From Flavobacteriaceae bacterium (GTDB lineage: Bacteria; Bacteroidota; Bacteroidia; Flavobacteriales; Flavobacteriaceae): a stretch of DNA of 64,000 nucleotides. Below are positions 17,377 through 26,030 of the stretch, piece by piece. Every line of letters starts with the position of its first letter. The stretch's first letter is position 1. The stretch is from contig CANHRI010000004.1 in NCBI GenBank assembly GCA_947463515.1, positions 1 through 64,000 on the forward strand, given 5' to 3'. The notes under the pieces were generated by a model that was not told the DNA's origin, did no database searches, and worked only from the letters and a program-made list of their open reading frames with translations. A program made the translations under genes and the position numbers.

Positions 17377-18207
17377 TTACCGTTTCTTTTTGGCCTCTCG
17401 CGCTAATTTAGCTTCCATTTTTTTCGCTTTTGCCGCTTCCTTGGCTTTGCGTTCCTTTTCTAGTGTCGCGGCATCTTTTACGGTGACCTTAAACAACGGA
17501 ACTAAGTAGGAAACCGTATAGTTGAATCCAACGCCAAAGCGACCCTCGTAGGTTCGATTAAACCCAGGAATATACAAATTAGCAAAGGTTGCAGGCGTTT
17601 TTTCTGAAATCAAATAATTAAGTCGAAAACTGAATCCCATGAAAAAATTGGAGAAGATTTCGGCTTTCACCCCCGCCACAACTTCGGCCCAATGCGCAGT
17701 GAGTCCTGAAAATTCGGTATTGGGAGCTATTAACGGTGTTGGGAACGTGCTGTTGGGGTAATAAATCGAGTAGGAGTTCAGGGTTTGGCTAAATGAACTG
17801 AATCCATAGCGTAAACCGGTATATACTTGATTGTTCATGCCCGTCCAGTTTTCGTAACTGTTGTAGTCAAAGCCTACGCGAATAAAACTTCCGTTGGTTG
17901 TAAAGTTAAAATGATCTTCTTGAACGGTTTTCTTTTCATTTCCTAATTCCACAGCGAGGTAATGCTTCCGTGTTAATCGAAAATCCCCAGTGAGTTCCAA
18001 CCCTCGATAATTTTCATCATAAAACGAACGCGATAGCTTAAATAAGTCCACACCCACACGTAACCCGTATTTGTCTTTTTTAGGAGCAACGGTGTCTTTT
18101 TTTACGGGGATACTGTCTTTGGTAGCGGGAGTTGTGGTTTGTCCCCAAGCCATCATTCCCCCAAATAAAAGACTAAAAGTAAAGCTTAAGATGGACTTCA
18201 TTTTCAT
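17377..18207 (-). CDS. DUF6048 family protein (outer-membrane barrel-like)
   Basis: 276 residues. A signal peptide ends at MMAWGQTTT, about residue 22. The central part alternates beta-strand-like aromatic segments (RVGFDYNSYENW, YTGLRYGFSSFSQT, FGVGFNYTVSYLV), suggesting a small outer-membrane beta-barrel. The last 40 residues are lysine/alanine-rich (KERKAKEAAKAKKMEAK). The position next to DUF6452 and rlmD is the arrangement I associate with DUF6048. Starts at 18207 or 18201 are possible. The gene overlaps DUF6452 by 35 bp, so translational coupling is likely. Confidence 0.75.
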   Translation of the reverse strand: MKMKSILSFTFSLLFGGMMAWGQTTTPATKDSIPVKKDTVAPKKDKYGLRVGVDLFKLSRSFYDENYRGLELTGDFRLTRKHYLAVELGNEKKTVQEDHFNFTTNGSFIRVGFDYNSYENWTGMNNQVYTGLRYGFSSFSQTLNSYSIYYPNSTFPTPLIAPNTEFSGLTAHWAEVVAGVKAEIFSNFFMGFSFRLNYLISEKTPATFANLYIPGFNRTYEGRFGVGFNYTVSYLVPLFKVTVKDAATLEKERKAKEAAKAKKMEAKLAREAKKKR

Positions 18208-18682
18208 TGGTAAGATTCGATTGAACTAGGGTGGGATTACTTATCCATAAACCGTCTGCTGGGGTGTTGTCTTCAATAACTACACCATTGGTGGTATTGA
18301 GTTGAAAATTCAATTTGTACCCACAAGCACGGGAAACATAAAAGGTACTTCGGGAATAATTGAAGGTAATCCGATCGGTATTGTCGTTGGTGGTGTCTGT
18401 ATCAGCACCGTTTTGAATAAATTCATAGGTGGCTGTATCCAAACCAGGATTTAAGGGTACTTGTATTTTATTGACGTTATTGAACGTAATATCATCCGAC
18501 ATGCCTTGCGCTTTGATTCGCAAATTAGTGACATTTTTTAAAGTATCGGTATCGGTTACGTTATAGAATTCAATCACCAATCGCGGTGTTGTAGGGCTGG
18601 TGTCACTACAAATATCGTCTTTCTCACAACCGGAGAAGACAAATAGGAATCCCAAAAGTAAAAGTGCAGTATAACGCATCAT
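18173..18682 (-). CDS. DUF6452 family lipoprotein
   Basis: 169 residues. A lipoprotein signal ends in GFLFVFSGCEKDD (Cys19). A single beta-rich domain follows with the CxxxxPTTPRLVIEFYN start that I associate with DUF6452. It sits between rlmD (5 bp) and DUF6048 (35-bp overlap), forming a three-gene operon. Function is unknown. Confidence 0.78.
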   Translation of the reverse strand: MMRYTALLLLGFLFVFSGCEKDDICSDTSPTTPRLVIEFYNVTDTDTLKNVTNLRIKAQGMSDDITFNNVNKIQVPLNPGLDTATYEFIQNGADTDTTNDNTDRITFNYSRSTFYVSRACGYKLNFQLNTTNGVVIEDNTPADGLWISNPTLVQSNLTNENEVHLKLYF

Positions 18683-18687
18683 AAGAG

Positions 18688-20100
18688 TTATCGTAATTCC
18701 AAAAGTACAACATTTTCCACATGATGCGTTTGTGGAAACATATCCACGGGGCGCACACGGGTGACTTTATATTTTTCGTCCATTAAGGCTAAATCGCGGG
18801 CCTGGGTGGCCGAGTTGCAACTGACATAAACAACGCGTTTGGGGACAATTCGTAATATTTGTTCTACGACATCTTTATGCATGCCATCACGCGGTGGGTC
18901 GGTGATAATAACATCGGGAGTACCGTGTTGTGCAATGAAATCAGCGTTGAAGACATTTTTCATATCCCCAACAAAAAAATCACAGTTGGTAATGCCATTG
19001 CGTTTGGCATTCTCTTTGGCATCGGCTATCGCTTCGGGAACGGCTTCTACCCCAATGACATTCTTGGCTTCTTTGGACACAAATTGTGCAATAGTTCCTG
19101 TTCCTGTATACAAATCGTACACCAATTCTTGTCCCGTTAATCCCGCAAATTCGCGCGTTACTTTATATAATTCATAGGCTTGGGCGGAATTGGTTTGGTA
19201 AAACGATTTGGCGTTGATGCTAAAATGCAATCCCTCCATTTCCTCCAAAATATAGTCGCGACCTTTGTAAAGGATGATGTTTTGGTCGTATAAGGTGTCA
19301 TTAGCCTTTTGGTTGATGACATATTGTAAGGACGTAATCTCAGGGAAGGTGTTTGCAAGATAATCCATTACCAATTCACGTTCTTTATTGTTATCGTCAA
19401 AAAATTGAACAACCACCATAATTTCGCGGGTCGAAGCGGTGCGAATCATCAACGTTCGTAACAGTCCACTATGATTTCGAGCGTCAAAAAAGGAAAGTCC
19501 GTTCGCATTGGCAAAGGCTTTGAGCCCGTTGCGAATTGCATTCGACGGATCGGCTTGTAACCAGCATTTTTCAATGTCTAAAATTTTATCCCACATTTTA
19601 GGAATGTGGAATCCTAGTGCATTTTGATTGTCAAAGGTAGTATCTGATTGAATTTCAGCTTCGGTAAGCCATCGGGCATTTGAAAATCCAAATTCCATTT
19701 TATTGCGGTAAAAAAACTGTTCTTTGGAACCTAAAATAGATTCGAATTCAGGGAGTTCAATTTTACCAATGCGCTTTAAGTTATTATAGACTTCATTGTG
19801 TTTGTACACCAATTGCTGGTTGTAGTTCATATTTTGCCATTTGCAACCGCCACAAACTCCAAAATGCGCACATACAGGTTCGATACGATGCTCCGAATAC
19901 TGATGGAAGCGAATCGCTTTCCCTTCGTAATAGGCTTTGCGTTTGCGAAAAGTTTGCACATCTACGATATCGCCGGGCACCACATTGGGAATAAAAATTA
20001 CTTTTCCATCCGGTGCTTTGGCCACCGATACCCCTTTGGCACCTGCATCCAATATCGCTATATTTTCAAAAATGACGCGGTCTTGTTTACGTTTTCCCAT
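18688..20100 (-). CDS. rlmD: 23S rRNA (uracil-1939 C5) methyltransferase
   Basis: 470 residues. An N-terminal TRAM domain (about 5-65) is followed by iron-sulfur cysteines in CAHFGVCGGCKW (about 77-88) and a fourth in IEKCWLQ. The SAM-binding motif is VYDLYTGTGTIAQFV. The catalytic cysteine motif near the C-terminus is VYVSCNSATQARDL. Length and motif order match RlmD/RumA, which methylates U1939 of 23S rRNA; the related RlmCD or TrmA-type specificity cannot be fully excluded. Confidence 0.93.
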   Translation of the reverse strand: MGKRKQDRVIFENIAILDAGAKGVSVAKAPDGKVIFIPNVVPGDIVDVQTFRKRKAYYEGKAIRFHQYSEHRIEPVCAHFGVCGGCKWQNMNYNQQLVYKHNEVYNNLKRIGKIELPEFESILGSKEQFFYRNKMEFGFSNARWLTEAEIQSDTTFDNQNALGFHIPKMWDKILDIEKCWLQADPSNAIRNGLKAFANANGLSFFDARNHSGLLRTLMIRTASTREIMVVVQFFDDNNKERELVMDYLANTFPEITSLQYVINQKANDTLYDQNIILYKGRDYILEEMEGLHFSINAKSFYQTNSAQAYELYKVTREFAGLTGQELVYDLYTGTGTIAQFVSKEAKNVIGVEAVPEAIADAKENAKRNGITNCDFFVGDMKNVFNADFIAQHGTPDVIITDPPRDGMHKDVVEQILRIVPKRVVYVSCNSATQARDLALMDEKYKVTRVRPVDMFPQTHHVENVVLLELR

Positions 20101-20265
20101 TGCGCAAAAATAGGGGATTGCTTGGGAAACGAAATATTTTTTGAAGAATTAATTGGTAAGGAAACTCAAAAATCACATCAAAGTTTATATCTCTACGTGT
20201 TTTTGGTTACTAAAGTCAAATATCATTTTAGAAGCATTACATTTGAACTATAAACAATGTAAGCT

Positions 20266-20733
20266 ATGAAAAAACATACAGAGATTGAAAGTATTATCGA
20301 ATTGGATGAAAACGATGATCAACGCACCCTTGGACAACGGATAGCCGATAAAGTAGCCGATTTCGGGGGGAGTTGGACCTTTATTTTGAGTTTTTTCTTT
20401 TTTCTACTTCTTTGGATTATGGCGAATGTGTTTTGGTTTCACAATCAAGGTTTTGACCCGTACCCGTTTATTTTGCTGAATTTGATTTTGTCGTGTATCG
20501 CAGCCTTACAAGCGCCCATTATCATGATGAGTCAAAATCGTCAAGAGGAGAAAGATCGCGAACGGGCTAAAAAAGATTTTATCATCAATCTGAAAGCAGA
20601 ACATGAGATTCGTGTGTTGCAACAAAAAATGGATCATATCTTAAAGCATCAACACGAAGAATTAATGGCTGTACAACGCCAGCAAATCGTGTTGTTAGAG
20701 CAATTGACTCAAAATAACAACGAAGACTTATAG
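20266..20733 (+). CDS. DUF1003 domain-containing membrane protein
   Basis: 155 residues. The DUF1003 core reads GQRIADKVADFGGSWTFI, then two transmembrane helices (LSFFFFLLLWIMANVFWF and FILLNLILSCIAALQAPII) and MMSQNRQEEKDR, the family's invariant segment after helix 2. The rest is a cytoplasmic coiled coil. Some members are annotated as cyclic-nucleotide-linked, but no such domain is present. Function is unknown. Confidence 0.9.
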   Translation: MKKHTEIESIIELDENDDQRTLGQRIADKVADFGGSWTFILSFFFFLLLWIMANVFWFHNQGFDPYPFILLNLILSCIAALQAPIIMMSQNRQEEKDRERAKKDFIINLKAEHEIRVLQQKMDHILKHQHEELMAVQRQQIVLLEQLTQNNNEDL

Positions 20734-20883
20734 TTAATTTATAAATTTAATTAAATTATTTCAAAAGTCTGATTTACAAAGTTATAATATTTAAAAATAG
20801 CATCAATTTATACGGCAATTTAATATGTTCGAAATCGATTGCGAAATTTAAAAATAGGTCTATGAAGTTGAATGAAGAATCCG

Positions 20884-20891
20884 TAGTTTTG
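20884..20891 (+). promoter_or_regulatory. -7 box TAGTTTTG upstream of rocD
   Basis: Matches TAnnTTTG. It implies a leader of about 65 nt. That leader holds a weak AGCA/TGCT hairpin and an 8-T run at 20941-20948, 14 bases before the start codon, which may be an attenuator or chance. The rest of spacer 20734-20962 is AT-rich without genes. Confidence 0.4.
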
Positions 20892-20962
20892 TAGCTTTCA
20901 ACGGATGATTTCTCTCCGAAAGCAGGAATACTCAAGTTGCTTTTTTTTAAAAACTATCAGGT

Positions 20963-22249
20963 ATGATTAGTGAAAAATTACGGTCTCAAGAAGCCATCGA
21001 ATTGGAAGATCAATACGGCGCACACAATTACCATCCGCTTCCAGTTGTATTAAGTCGTGGCGAAGGGGTGTATGTTTGGGATGCTGAAGGAAAACAATAT
21101 TATGATTTTCTTTCCGCCTATTCTGCGGTTAATCAAGGCCATTGCCATCCTAAAATTGTAGGCGCCATGGTAAATCAGGCACAAACGCTTACCCTGACAT
21201 CGCGCGCCTTTTATAATGATAAATTGGGAGTCTATGAGCAGTTTATCACGCGTTATTTTGGTTTTGACAAGGTTTTACCTATGAATACGGGAGCTGAAGC
21301 AGTAGAAACCGCATTAAAGATTTGCCGTAAATGGGCATACGAGCGCAAAGGAATTGCTGAAAACGAGGCACAAATTATTGTTTGTGACGGGAATTTCCAC
21401 GGGCGTACGACTACGATTATTTCTTTTTCTAACGATACGAATGCACGCGCTAATTTCGGTCCCTATACTGCTGGGTTTGTAAAGATTCCTTACAATGATA
21501 TTGACGCTTTAGAACGCGCTCTAGCTGCTTCACCCAATGTGGCAGGTTTCTTAGTGGAACCTATTCAAGGGGAGGCGGGAGTGTATGTTCCCGATGAGGA
21601 CTTTTTGGCGCGTGCTCGGGCTTTGTGTACCAAATATAACGTACTTCTTTTGGCAGATGAAGTTCAAACCGGAATTGCGCGCACGGGATCGCTACTGGCG
21701 GTTTGCGGAAATTGCTCTTGTGAAAAGCAGTGTGAGCGCCAAGCAACGTATGTGCGCCCTGATGTTTTAATTCTCGGAAAAGCATTGTCAGGAGGAGCTT
21801 ATCCCGTTTCGGCGGTCTTGGCGGATAATACAGTGATGGATGTTATTCGTCCAGGACAGCACGGCTCGACCTTTGGCGGAAATCCTGTGGCTGCGGCCAC
21901 TGCGATTGCGGCATTGGAGGTCGTTAGTGAAGAAGATTTAGCACAAAATGCCCGTCGATTGGGTCAAATTTTCCGTGAAAAATTAGGGGAATATGTGGCG
22001 CAAAGTAAAATTGTTCGCTTGGTACGCGGCAAAGGTTTGTTAAATGCGATTGTAATCAACGATACGGAAGAAAGTGAAACCGCATGGAATATTTGCGTAA
22101 AGTTGGCCGAAAATGGTTTATTAGCCAAACCAACCCATGGAAATATTATTCGTTTTGCTCCGCCATTGGTGATGACAGAAGAGCAATTAATGGCTTGTGT
22201 GGCGATTATTGCCAAAACGTTGGCTTTGTTTGAGCCTGTATCGGAATAA
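20963..22249 (+). CDS. rocD: Ornithine aminotransferase
   Basis: 428-residue PLP enzyme converting ornithine plus 2-oxoglutarate to glutamate-semialdehyde plus glutamate. Family motifs include [39 protein letters not shown] and the PLP lysine in [18 protein letters not shown]. Between GSLLAV and the lysine is an insertion with four cysteines (C248, C251, C253, C257; [11 protein letters not shown]) absent from the classical eukaryotic enzyme. I believe related flavobacterial proteins have it too. The next gene is a pseudogene. Confidence 0.95.
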   Translation: MISEKLRSQEAIELEDQYGAHNYHPLPVVLSRGEGVYVWDAEGKQYYDFLSAYSAVNQGHCHPKIVGAMVNQAQTLTLTSRAFYNDKLGVYEQFITRYFGFDKVLPMNTGAEAVETALKICRKWAYERKGIAENEAQIIVCDGNFHGRTTTIISFSNDTNARANFGPYTAGFVKIPYNDIDALERALAASPNVAGFLVEPIQGEAGVYVPDEDFLARARALCTKYNVLLLADEVQTGIARTGSLLAVCGNCSCEKQCERQATYVRPDVLILGKALSGGAYPVSAVLADNTVMDVIRPGQHGSTFGGNPVAAATAIAALEVVSEEDLAQNARRLGQIFREKLGEYVAQSKIVRLVRGKGLLNAIVINDTEESETAWNICVKLAENGLLAKPTHGNIIRFAPPLVMTEEQLMACVAIIAKTLALFEPVSE

Positions 22250-22252
22250 CAA

Positions 22253-22690
22253 ATGGAACGTCAAAATCCTATTTAACTCAATGATTTGGCCAAAGTAGCG
22301 CTTCGAGTGAGTACACGTTGGTGCTTGTTTTTGGTTGTATTGGGTTTTATTGGACTCGCCTCAATGTTGTTGGTAGGCGTTTTTTGGGTATTTAGTACAC
22401 AGAGCAATCCTAGTTTTGGTATTGTTGGAGCGACCAAAAAAGGCATAAGTATCTTTTACATTTTATGTACCGACTTTTTCAATCCGCTGGTAGTATTTGT
22501 ATCGACATGCGACCAAAACGACGGAAGATTTGCTAACCAATAATACTGAAAGTCTGACTTTTGCATTGCAAAACTTAAAGTCACACCATAAGTGTCTCGG
22601 CATCTCGATGATTGTCTTAATCGCGTTGTATATTCTTTTATGGTGATCGGAATGGTTGTATACATGATGCGTATGGCGAGTGGCGTTTAA
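22253..22690 (+). pseudogene. Decayed DUF5362-like membrane protein gene
   Basis: Four nucleotides after rocD an ATG opens MERQNPI and hits TAA at 22274-22276. The same frame then continues LNDLAKVALRVSTRWCLF with two hydrophobic helices to about 22495. It must shift frame once there to continue HATKTTEDLLTNNTESL, LTFALQNLKSHHK and MIVLIALYILL. A second shift near 22635 gives MVIGMVVYMMRMASGV and a stop at 22688-22690. The composite resembles DUF5362 proteins (LxxAFxNLKSHYKFLGI-like motif). One nonsense codon (CAA to TAA would explain it) and two frameshifts are needed. Sequencing error is an alternative but would require three events. Confidence 0.72.
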
Positions 22691-22710
22691 TCACGTCCCT
22701 GAATAAAAAA

Positions 22711-22744
22711 AAGAGGCTGTCTGAATAACGACAACCTCTTTTGT
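22711..22744. terminator. Bidirectional intrinsic terminator
   Basis: Stem AAGAGGCTGTC / GACAACCTCTT with one mismatch and an 8-nt loop, flanked by A and T runs. It serves the decayed gene and the convergent CCC-motif gene. Confidence 0.75.
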
Positions 22745-22752
22745 GTTTAACT

Positions 22753-23088
22753 TTAACGTTTCCCGAAGAGCTCTTCGACTCGGCGGCGAACCATTTCTTC
22801 GTCCTGCATGTTTTCTGGACCGATTTTCATGATAATCCAAATGAAGAAAATGAGTGTTAATACCCCTAAAATCAAACCGATAAGTGATAAAATTTTACCG
22901 ACCGTGTGAACATTTTGGTTGCCGTACTCCCCTGGATTTTCTTGTAGTCTTTTGGAGTCGCTTCGGCTCATGAGGTAGCCTACTAGTCCAAATACAATTC
23001 CAAATATCCCATAACAACAGAATGTTAGAAAAGAGAGGATTCCAAGAACGAGAACGGCGGTAGCATTCGGTAATTTTTGTTTTTCCAT
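22753..23088 (-). CDS. CCC-motif membrane protein
   Basis: 111 residues. Starts MEKQKLPNATAVLVLGILSFLTFCCYGIFG-like, the N-terminus of the family annotated in flavobacteria as CCC motif membrane protein; here the motif reads FCCYG. Two transmembrane segments (about 12-40 and 62-85) and a charged C-terminal tail are visible. It is 17 bp downstream of the DUF2752 gene and probably co-transcribed. Confidence 0.78.
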   Translation of the reverse strand: MEKQKLPNATAVLVLGILSFLTFCCYGIFGIVFGLVGYLMSRSDSKRLQENPGEYGNQNVHTVGKILSLIGLILGVLTLIFFIWIIMKIGPENMQDEEMVRRRVEELFGKR

Positions 23089-23105
23089 AGTGTTTGTTTT
23101 TAAGG

Positions 23106-23390
23106 TTAAAAAAAGAAATCTTTCATTTTAATACAATAGGCTCCCAGAATTACAATTACATTGAGTAGGGCAACAACCAGCACTTGACGGCCGTTTTTTT
23201 GTGTGGGTTTAAAACTAAAACGCGCAGTGATACCCAACAGGAGAAGCAAGGTGTAAAGGGGAGGGTACAGCACAAAGGCGCCATAAAAATCGCCTTGGAC
23301 AAGAAGATAAAATGCGCGTTGTAAACCGCATCCCATACAATCAAAACCAAAAGTTTGTTTAAACATACATGGCAACATGTAGTCTTCCAT
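23106..23390 (-). CDS. DUF2752 domain-containing membrane protein
   Basis: 94 residues. Contains MLPCMFKQTFGFDCMGCGLQ, the CxxCGxxR-like hallmark of DUF2752 (here C-x2-C-G-L-Q-R-A), followed by a helix FVLYPPLYTLLLLLGI and a C-terminal helix. Typical of this family, which often accompanies CCC-motif genes. Function is unknown. Confidence 0.85.
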   Translation of the reverse strand: MEDYMLPCMFKQTFGFDCMGCGLQRAFYLLVQGDFYGAFVLYPPLYTLLLLLGITARFSFKPTQKNGRQVLVVALLNVIVILGAYCIKMKDFFF

Positions 23391-23485
23391 ACCTTGAACT
23401 TTTTTACAATTTTACAAAAAAAAGAAACATAAATACAGGGAACTGGAGGTAGGTTCGTTATTTTTGAAAACAAAACAGAATTCCT

Positions 23486-23662
23486 ATGGATAAATGGTTG
23501 ATTCCACTTTTATTGGTGGCAGCAGGAGTAGCCTTGTACGAACAAAGTAAGGCAGAACCCAATTATTATTTGATGGCTTTTGCAGGACTCGTTTTTGTTT
23601 TTTGCATGGCCAAATTATCAGCAAAAATACCTTCCAAAAAAGAGCACGATGAAACAGAATAA
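23486..23662 (+). CDS. Small membrane protein (58 aa)
   Basis: Short frame MDKWLIPLLLVAAGVALYEQ continuing to KKEHDETE, with two hydrophobic helices (about 4-17 and 29-44) and a charged tail. It ends 14 nt inside the following Smr gene, whose ATG is at 23649, so the two are likely translationally coupled. I recall similar short proteins upstream of Smr/DUF2027 genes in flavobacteria. No function is known. Confidence 0.72.
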   Translation: MDKWLIPLLLVAAGVALYEQSKAEPNYYLMAFAGLVFVFCMAKLSAKIPSKKEHDETE

Positions 23663-24212
23663 GTTCGAAGTAGGGGACACCGTTGCGGTTTTGGATGAGG
23701 CAATTCGCGGCGTTGTCATGGCGGTGCAAAACGATCAAATTACCCTCAAAACAACCGATGATTTTGTGATGACATTTTTTGTCAACGAGTTGGTTAAAGA
23801 GCACGATGCCAATATATTAAAATCTTTTAATAAAAGTGATGCATTACATAAATTAAAAGTTGACAAAACGCCTTCAAACGCTTCCAAAAAAATCCTTTTT
23901 AAGTCGGAAAATCGCGATCGTGGTACGCCTGAATTTGATTTGCACATTGAAAAATTAGTCAAAAAAGTTGCGGGCTTATCGCACTATGATATACTCACAT
24001 TGCAACTCGAAACGGCGCAACGTCATATTGAATTTGCGTTAAAAAATCGCATCCCAAAAATCGTATTGATTCATGGTGTGGGTGAAGGTGTTTTGAAAAC
24101 GGAGTTGGAATTTTTAATGCGCAAGTACCCGCAAGTTTCTTTCCAAGAGGCGAGCTATCAAAAATATGGAATGGGTGCTACTGAAATCTATTTTCAACAA
24201 AATGTAAAATAG
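23649..24212 (+). CDS. Smr domain protein (MutS2/DUF2027-like)
   Basis: 187 residues from MKQNKFEVGDTV. The N-terminal about 60 residues form a DUF2027-like SH3-type domain (VGDTVAVLDEAIRGVVMAV). The C-terminal Smr domain (about 105-185) contains FDLHIEKL and the signature LIHGVGEGVLKTEL. Smr domains are nucleases or nucleic-acid nicking modules in MutS2 and SMR proteins. The upstream in-frame extension to 23580 lies in the neighbouring small gene and is rejected. Confidence 0.88.
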   Translation: MKQNKFEVGDTVAVLDEAIRGVVMAVQNDQITLKTTDDFVMTFFVNELVKEHDANILKSFNKSDALHKLKVDKTPSNASKKILFKSENRDRGTPEFDLHIEKLVKKVAGLSHYDILTLQLETAQRHIEFALKNRIPKIVLIHGVGEGVLKTELEFLMRKYPQVSFQEASYQKYGMGATEIYFQQNVK

Positions 24213-24214
24213 CC

Positions 24215-24222
24215 TACTTTTG
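24215..24222 (+). promoter_or_regulatory. -7 box TACTTTTG close to the desulfurase start
   Basis: Exact TAnnTTTG match ending 8 bases before the first ATG at 24231, predicting a leaderless or near-leaderless mRNA. If transcription begins near 24228, the second ATG at 24240 would have a 10-nt leader. Confidence 0.55.
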
Positions 24223-24230
24223 TCGGGCAA

Positions 24231-25361
24231 ATGAACAACATGAAACGAGTTTATCTGGATAATGCTGCCACCACTCCTTTACGCCCTGAGGTAATCGATT
24301 GTATGGTGGACGTCATGCAAACGGAATACGGTAATGCCTCCTCTAACCATAGTTATGGACGAAGCGCCAAGTCAATTATTGAGTCGGCGCGAAAATCCAT
24401 TGCGCTATGGATGGGATGTGAGGCGCGGGAACTGATTTTTACGGCCAATGCCACGGAGGCAACCAATATGATTTTGACCAGTGCGGTGCGTGATCTGGGC
24501 ATCAAACGCTTGATTACGTCTCGAATGGAACATCATGCTACCTTGTATACGGTAGAGAAATTGGCTCAGGATTTTGGTGTTGTAGTAGAGTATCTTCCTG
24601 CAAATGCTGATGGTACGGTAGCCATTGATGGCTTAGCCGACTTGTTGCAACAGGAGATTCCGACTTTGGTTACTCTGATGCATGTCAATAACGAAACCGG
24701 TGCTGTTTTAAATATTATTGAGGTTGGAGATCTTTGTCATGCACATAAAGTCCTTTTTCATTGCGATACAGTGCAATCGGTAGGGAAAACGCTGTTGCAT
24801 TTTCATGATTTGCCCTTGGATTTTGCGGTGGCCAGTGCGCACAAGTTCCATGGGCCGAAAGGCGTTGGATTTGCTTATATTTCAAAAAATGTGGTGTTAA
24901 AACCCATGATTGTAGGTGGTGAACAGGAAAAAGGCTTGCGGGCCGGGACAGAAGCGGTGCATCAAATTGCAGGGATGGCTAAAGCCTTAGAATTGGATAT
25001 GACTGATTTGGAGCATGATCAAGGGTATATTGAGGCGTTGAAATTTTACTGCTGGGAACAGTTGCAAATGGCGTTTCCGGGAATCAAAGCCAATGGGGAA
25101 CATACGTTTTACAATATTTTGAATGTAACCTTACCCATGCCTGAGGAAAAGGCAGCGATGTTGTTATTTAATTTAGACATCAAAGGAATTGCGGTTTCTA
25201 GAGGCAGTGCTTGTCAAAGCGGGAGTTCGAAGCCTTCACATGTTTTGGCGCAATTTGTAGCAGAAGACGATTTAAAACGACCTGCGTTGCGGATTTCCTT
25301 TAGTAGATTTAACACCAAAGATGATATTGATGCTTTATGCGATGCCTTGAAAGGGGTGTAA
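24231..25361 (+). CDS. Cysteine desulfurase family protein
   Basis: 376-residue NifS/IscS-type PLP enzyme that removes sulfur from cysteine. Motifs: YLDNAATTPLRPEV at the start, TANATEATNMIL, the PLP lysine in SAHKFHGPKGVGF, and the catalytic cysteine in GSACQSGSSKPSHVL. Initiation may be at 24231 or 24240. No isc or suf genes are nearby, so its acceptor (tRNA thiolation or Fe-S assembly) is open. Confidence 0.93.
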   Translation: MNNMKRVYLDNAATTPLRPEVIDCMVDVMQTEYGNASSNHSYGRSAKSIIESARKSIALWMGCEARELIFTANATEATNMILTSAVRDLGIKRLITSRMEHHATLYTVEKLAQDFGVVVEYLPANADGTVAIDGLADLLQQEIPTLVTLMHVNNETGAVLNIIEVGDLCHAHKVLFHCDTVQSVGKTLLHFHDLPLDFAVASAHKFHGPKGVGFAYISKNVVLKPMIVGGEQEKGLRAGTEAVHQIAGMAKALELDMTDLEHDQGYIEALKFYCWEQLQMAFPGIKANGEHTFYNILNVTLPMPEEKAAMLLFNLDIKGIAVSRGSACQSGSSKPSHVLAQFVAEDDLKRPALRISFSRFNTKDDIDALCDALKGV

Positions 25362-25369
25362 CACTAGCT

Positions 25370-25397
25370 ACCGAAGGACTTACACTTCGGTTTTTTT
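25370..25397 (+). terminator. Intrinsic terminator of the desulfurase gene
   Basis: Stem ACCGAAG / CTTCGGT with an 8-nt loop and T7. It overlaps the 3' end of the convergent membrane-protein gene. Confidence 0.8.
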
Positions 25398-25580
25398 ATA
25401 GGCGTAGAAAAAGTAAATACAAATACTTAGTAGAAAAGGAAGTTGCATTCCTACCATGGTCCATTTTTGCGTAATGAAACCTACAAGCATCAAAAATCCC
25501 ACAATAAGTGCCAGCATACTTACCGTTATTGTGTTTAAGGTGCGATTCCAACGGCGTCTAAAAGCATGCATGAGCAACAT
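25380..25580 (-). pseudogene. Membrane protein, 5'-truncated or start-less
   Basis: From the first ATG, 66 residues with two helices (VSMLALIVGFLMLVGFI and QLPFLLSICIYFFYA). The same frame is open upstream to 25685 and clearly protein-like: TPLEFQLFSESQSI, VANLSHPLIILGILGQI. No ATG, GTG or TTG precedes it before the stop. The intact flavobacterial relatives I remember include that upstream part. So the 5' end has probably been lost or frameshifted, and the shorter form from 25580 would lack its first transmembrane region. Confidence 0.6.
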
Positions 25581-25841
25581 GATTTGACCGAGTATTCCTA
25601 GAATGATTAAGGGATGTGAGAGATTCGCTACGATTGATTGACTTTCACTGAAAAGCTGGAATTCTAATGGGGTATGCAGGTGATTTTATTCTTCCAGACG
25701 AAGCCACAGCATTGAAACGTGAGCCACAAGGCTATATTGATGAAATGAATTGCTCGGGAAATAGGGTAGGTTTTGAATACCATTATGATGCGAAAATACA
25801 GGTAAAGATACTTTTTTTCTGTGATGCATTTACGTTCAACG

Positions 25842-25996
25842 CCCTCGCAGGTCCGGCCCTGATGGGAGTGAAAAGCCCGGAGTGGGTGGACCGAAGTTTT
25901 TTTTGTGGTGCTGTGGGGCGCCCTTGGAAGCCCACAACGGCGCCCAAAAAACAGGGCCAACCACGAGGACTTGTAGCGGACAGCAGGAGAAGCCGC
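25842..25996 (+). ncRNA. GC-rich structured intergenic element 2 (Flavo-1-like candidate)
   Basis: GC-rich block with 5' CCCTGATGGGAGTG and 3' TTGTAGCGGACAGCAGGA, matching the GGGATGGGAGC and GCGGACAGC words of element 1 at similar relative positions. A long central arm can form between GGGGCGCCC-type and GGCGCCC-type segments (25915-25945). Open frames across 25664-26035 on both strands look like shadows. The remainder of 25686-25841 is without a supported gene. Confidence 0.45.
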
Positions 25997-26000
25997 AAAA

Positions 26001-26027
26001 AAAACCGTTCGCAGGGAACGGTTTTTT
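26001..26027. terminator. Bidirectional terminator, also serving lpdA
   Basis: AACCGTTC / GAACGGTT stem with a 5-nt loop, flanked by A-run and T-run. Confidence 0.75.
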
Positions 26028-26030
26028 ATG

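Noticed and set aside
25664-25960. 98-residue minus-strand frame across the structured element
   Set aside because: Composition is low-complexity and it lies opposite the other shadow frame; only the downstream part hints at the lost membrane-protein start.
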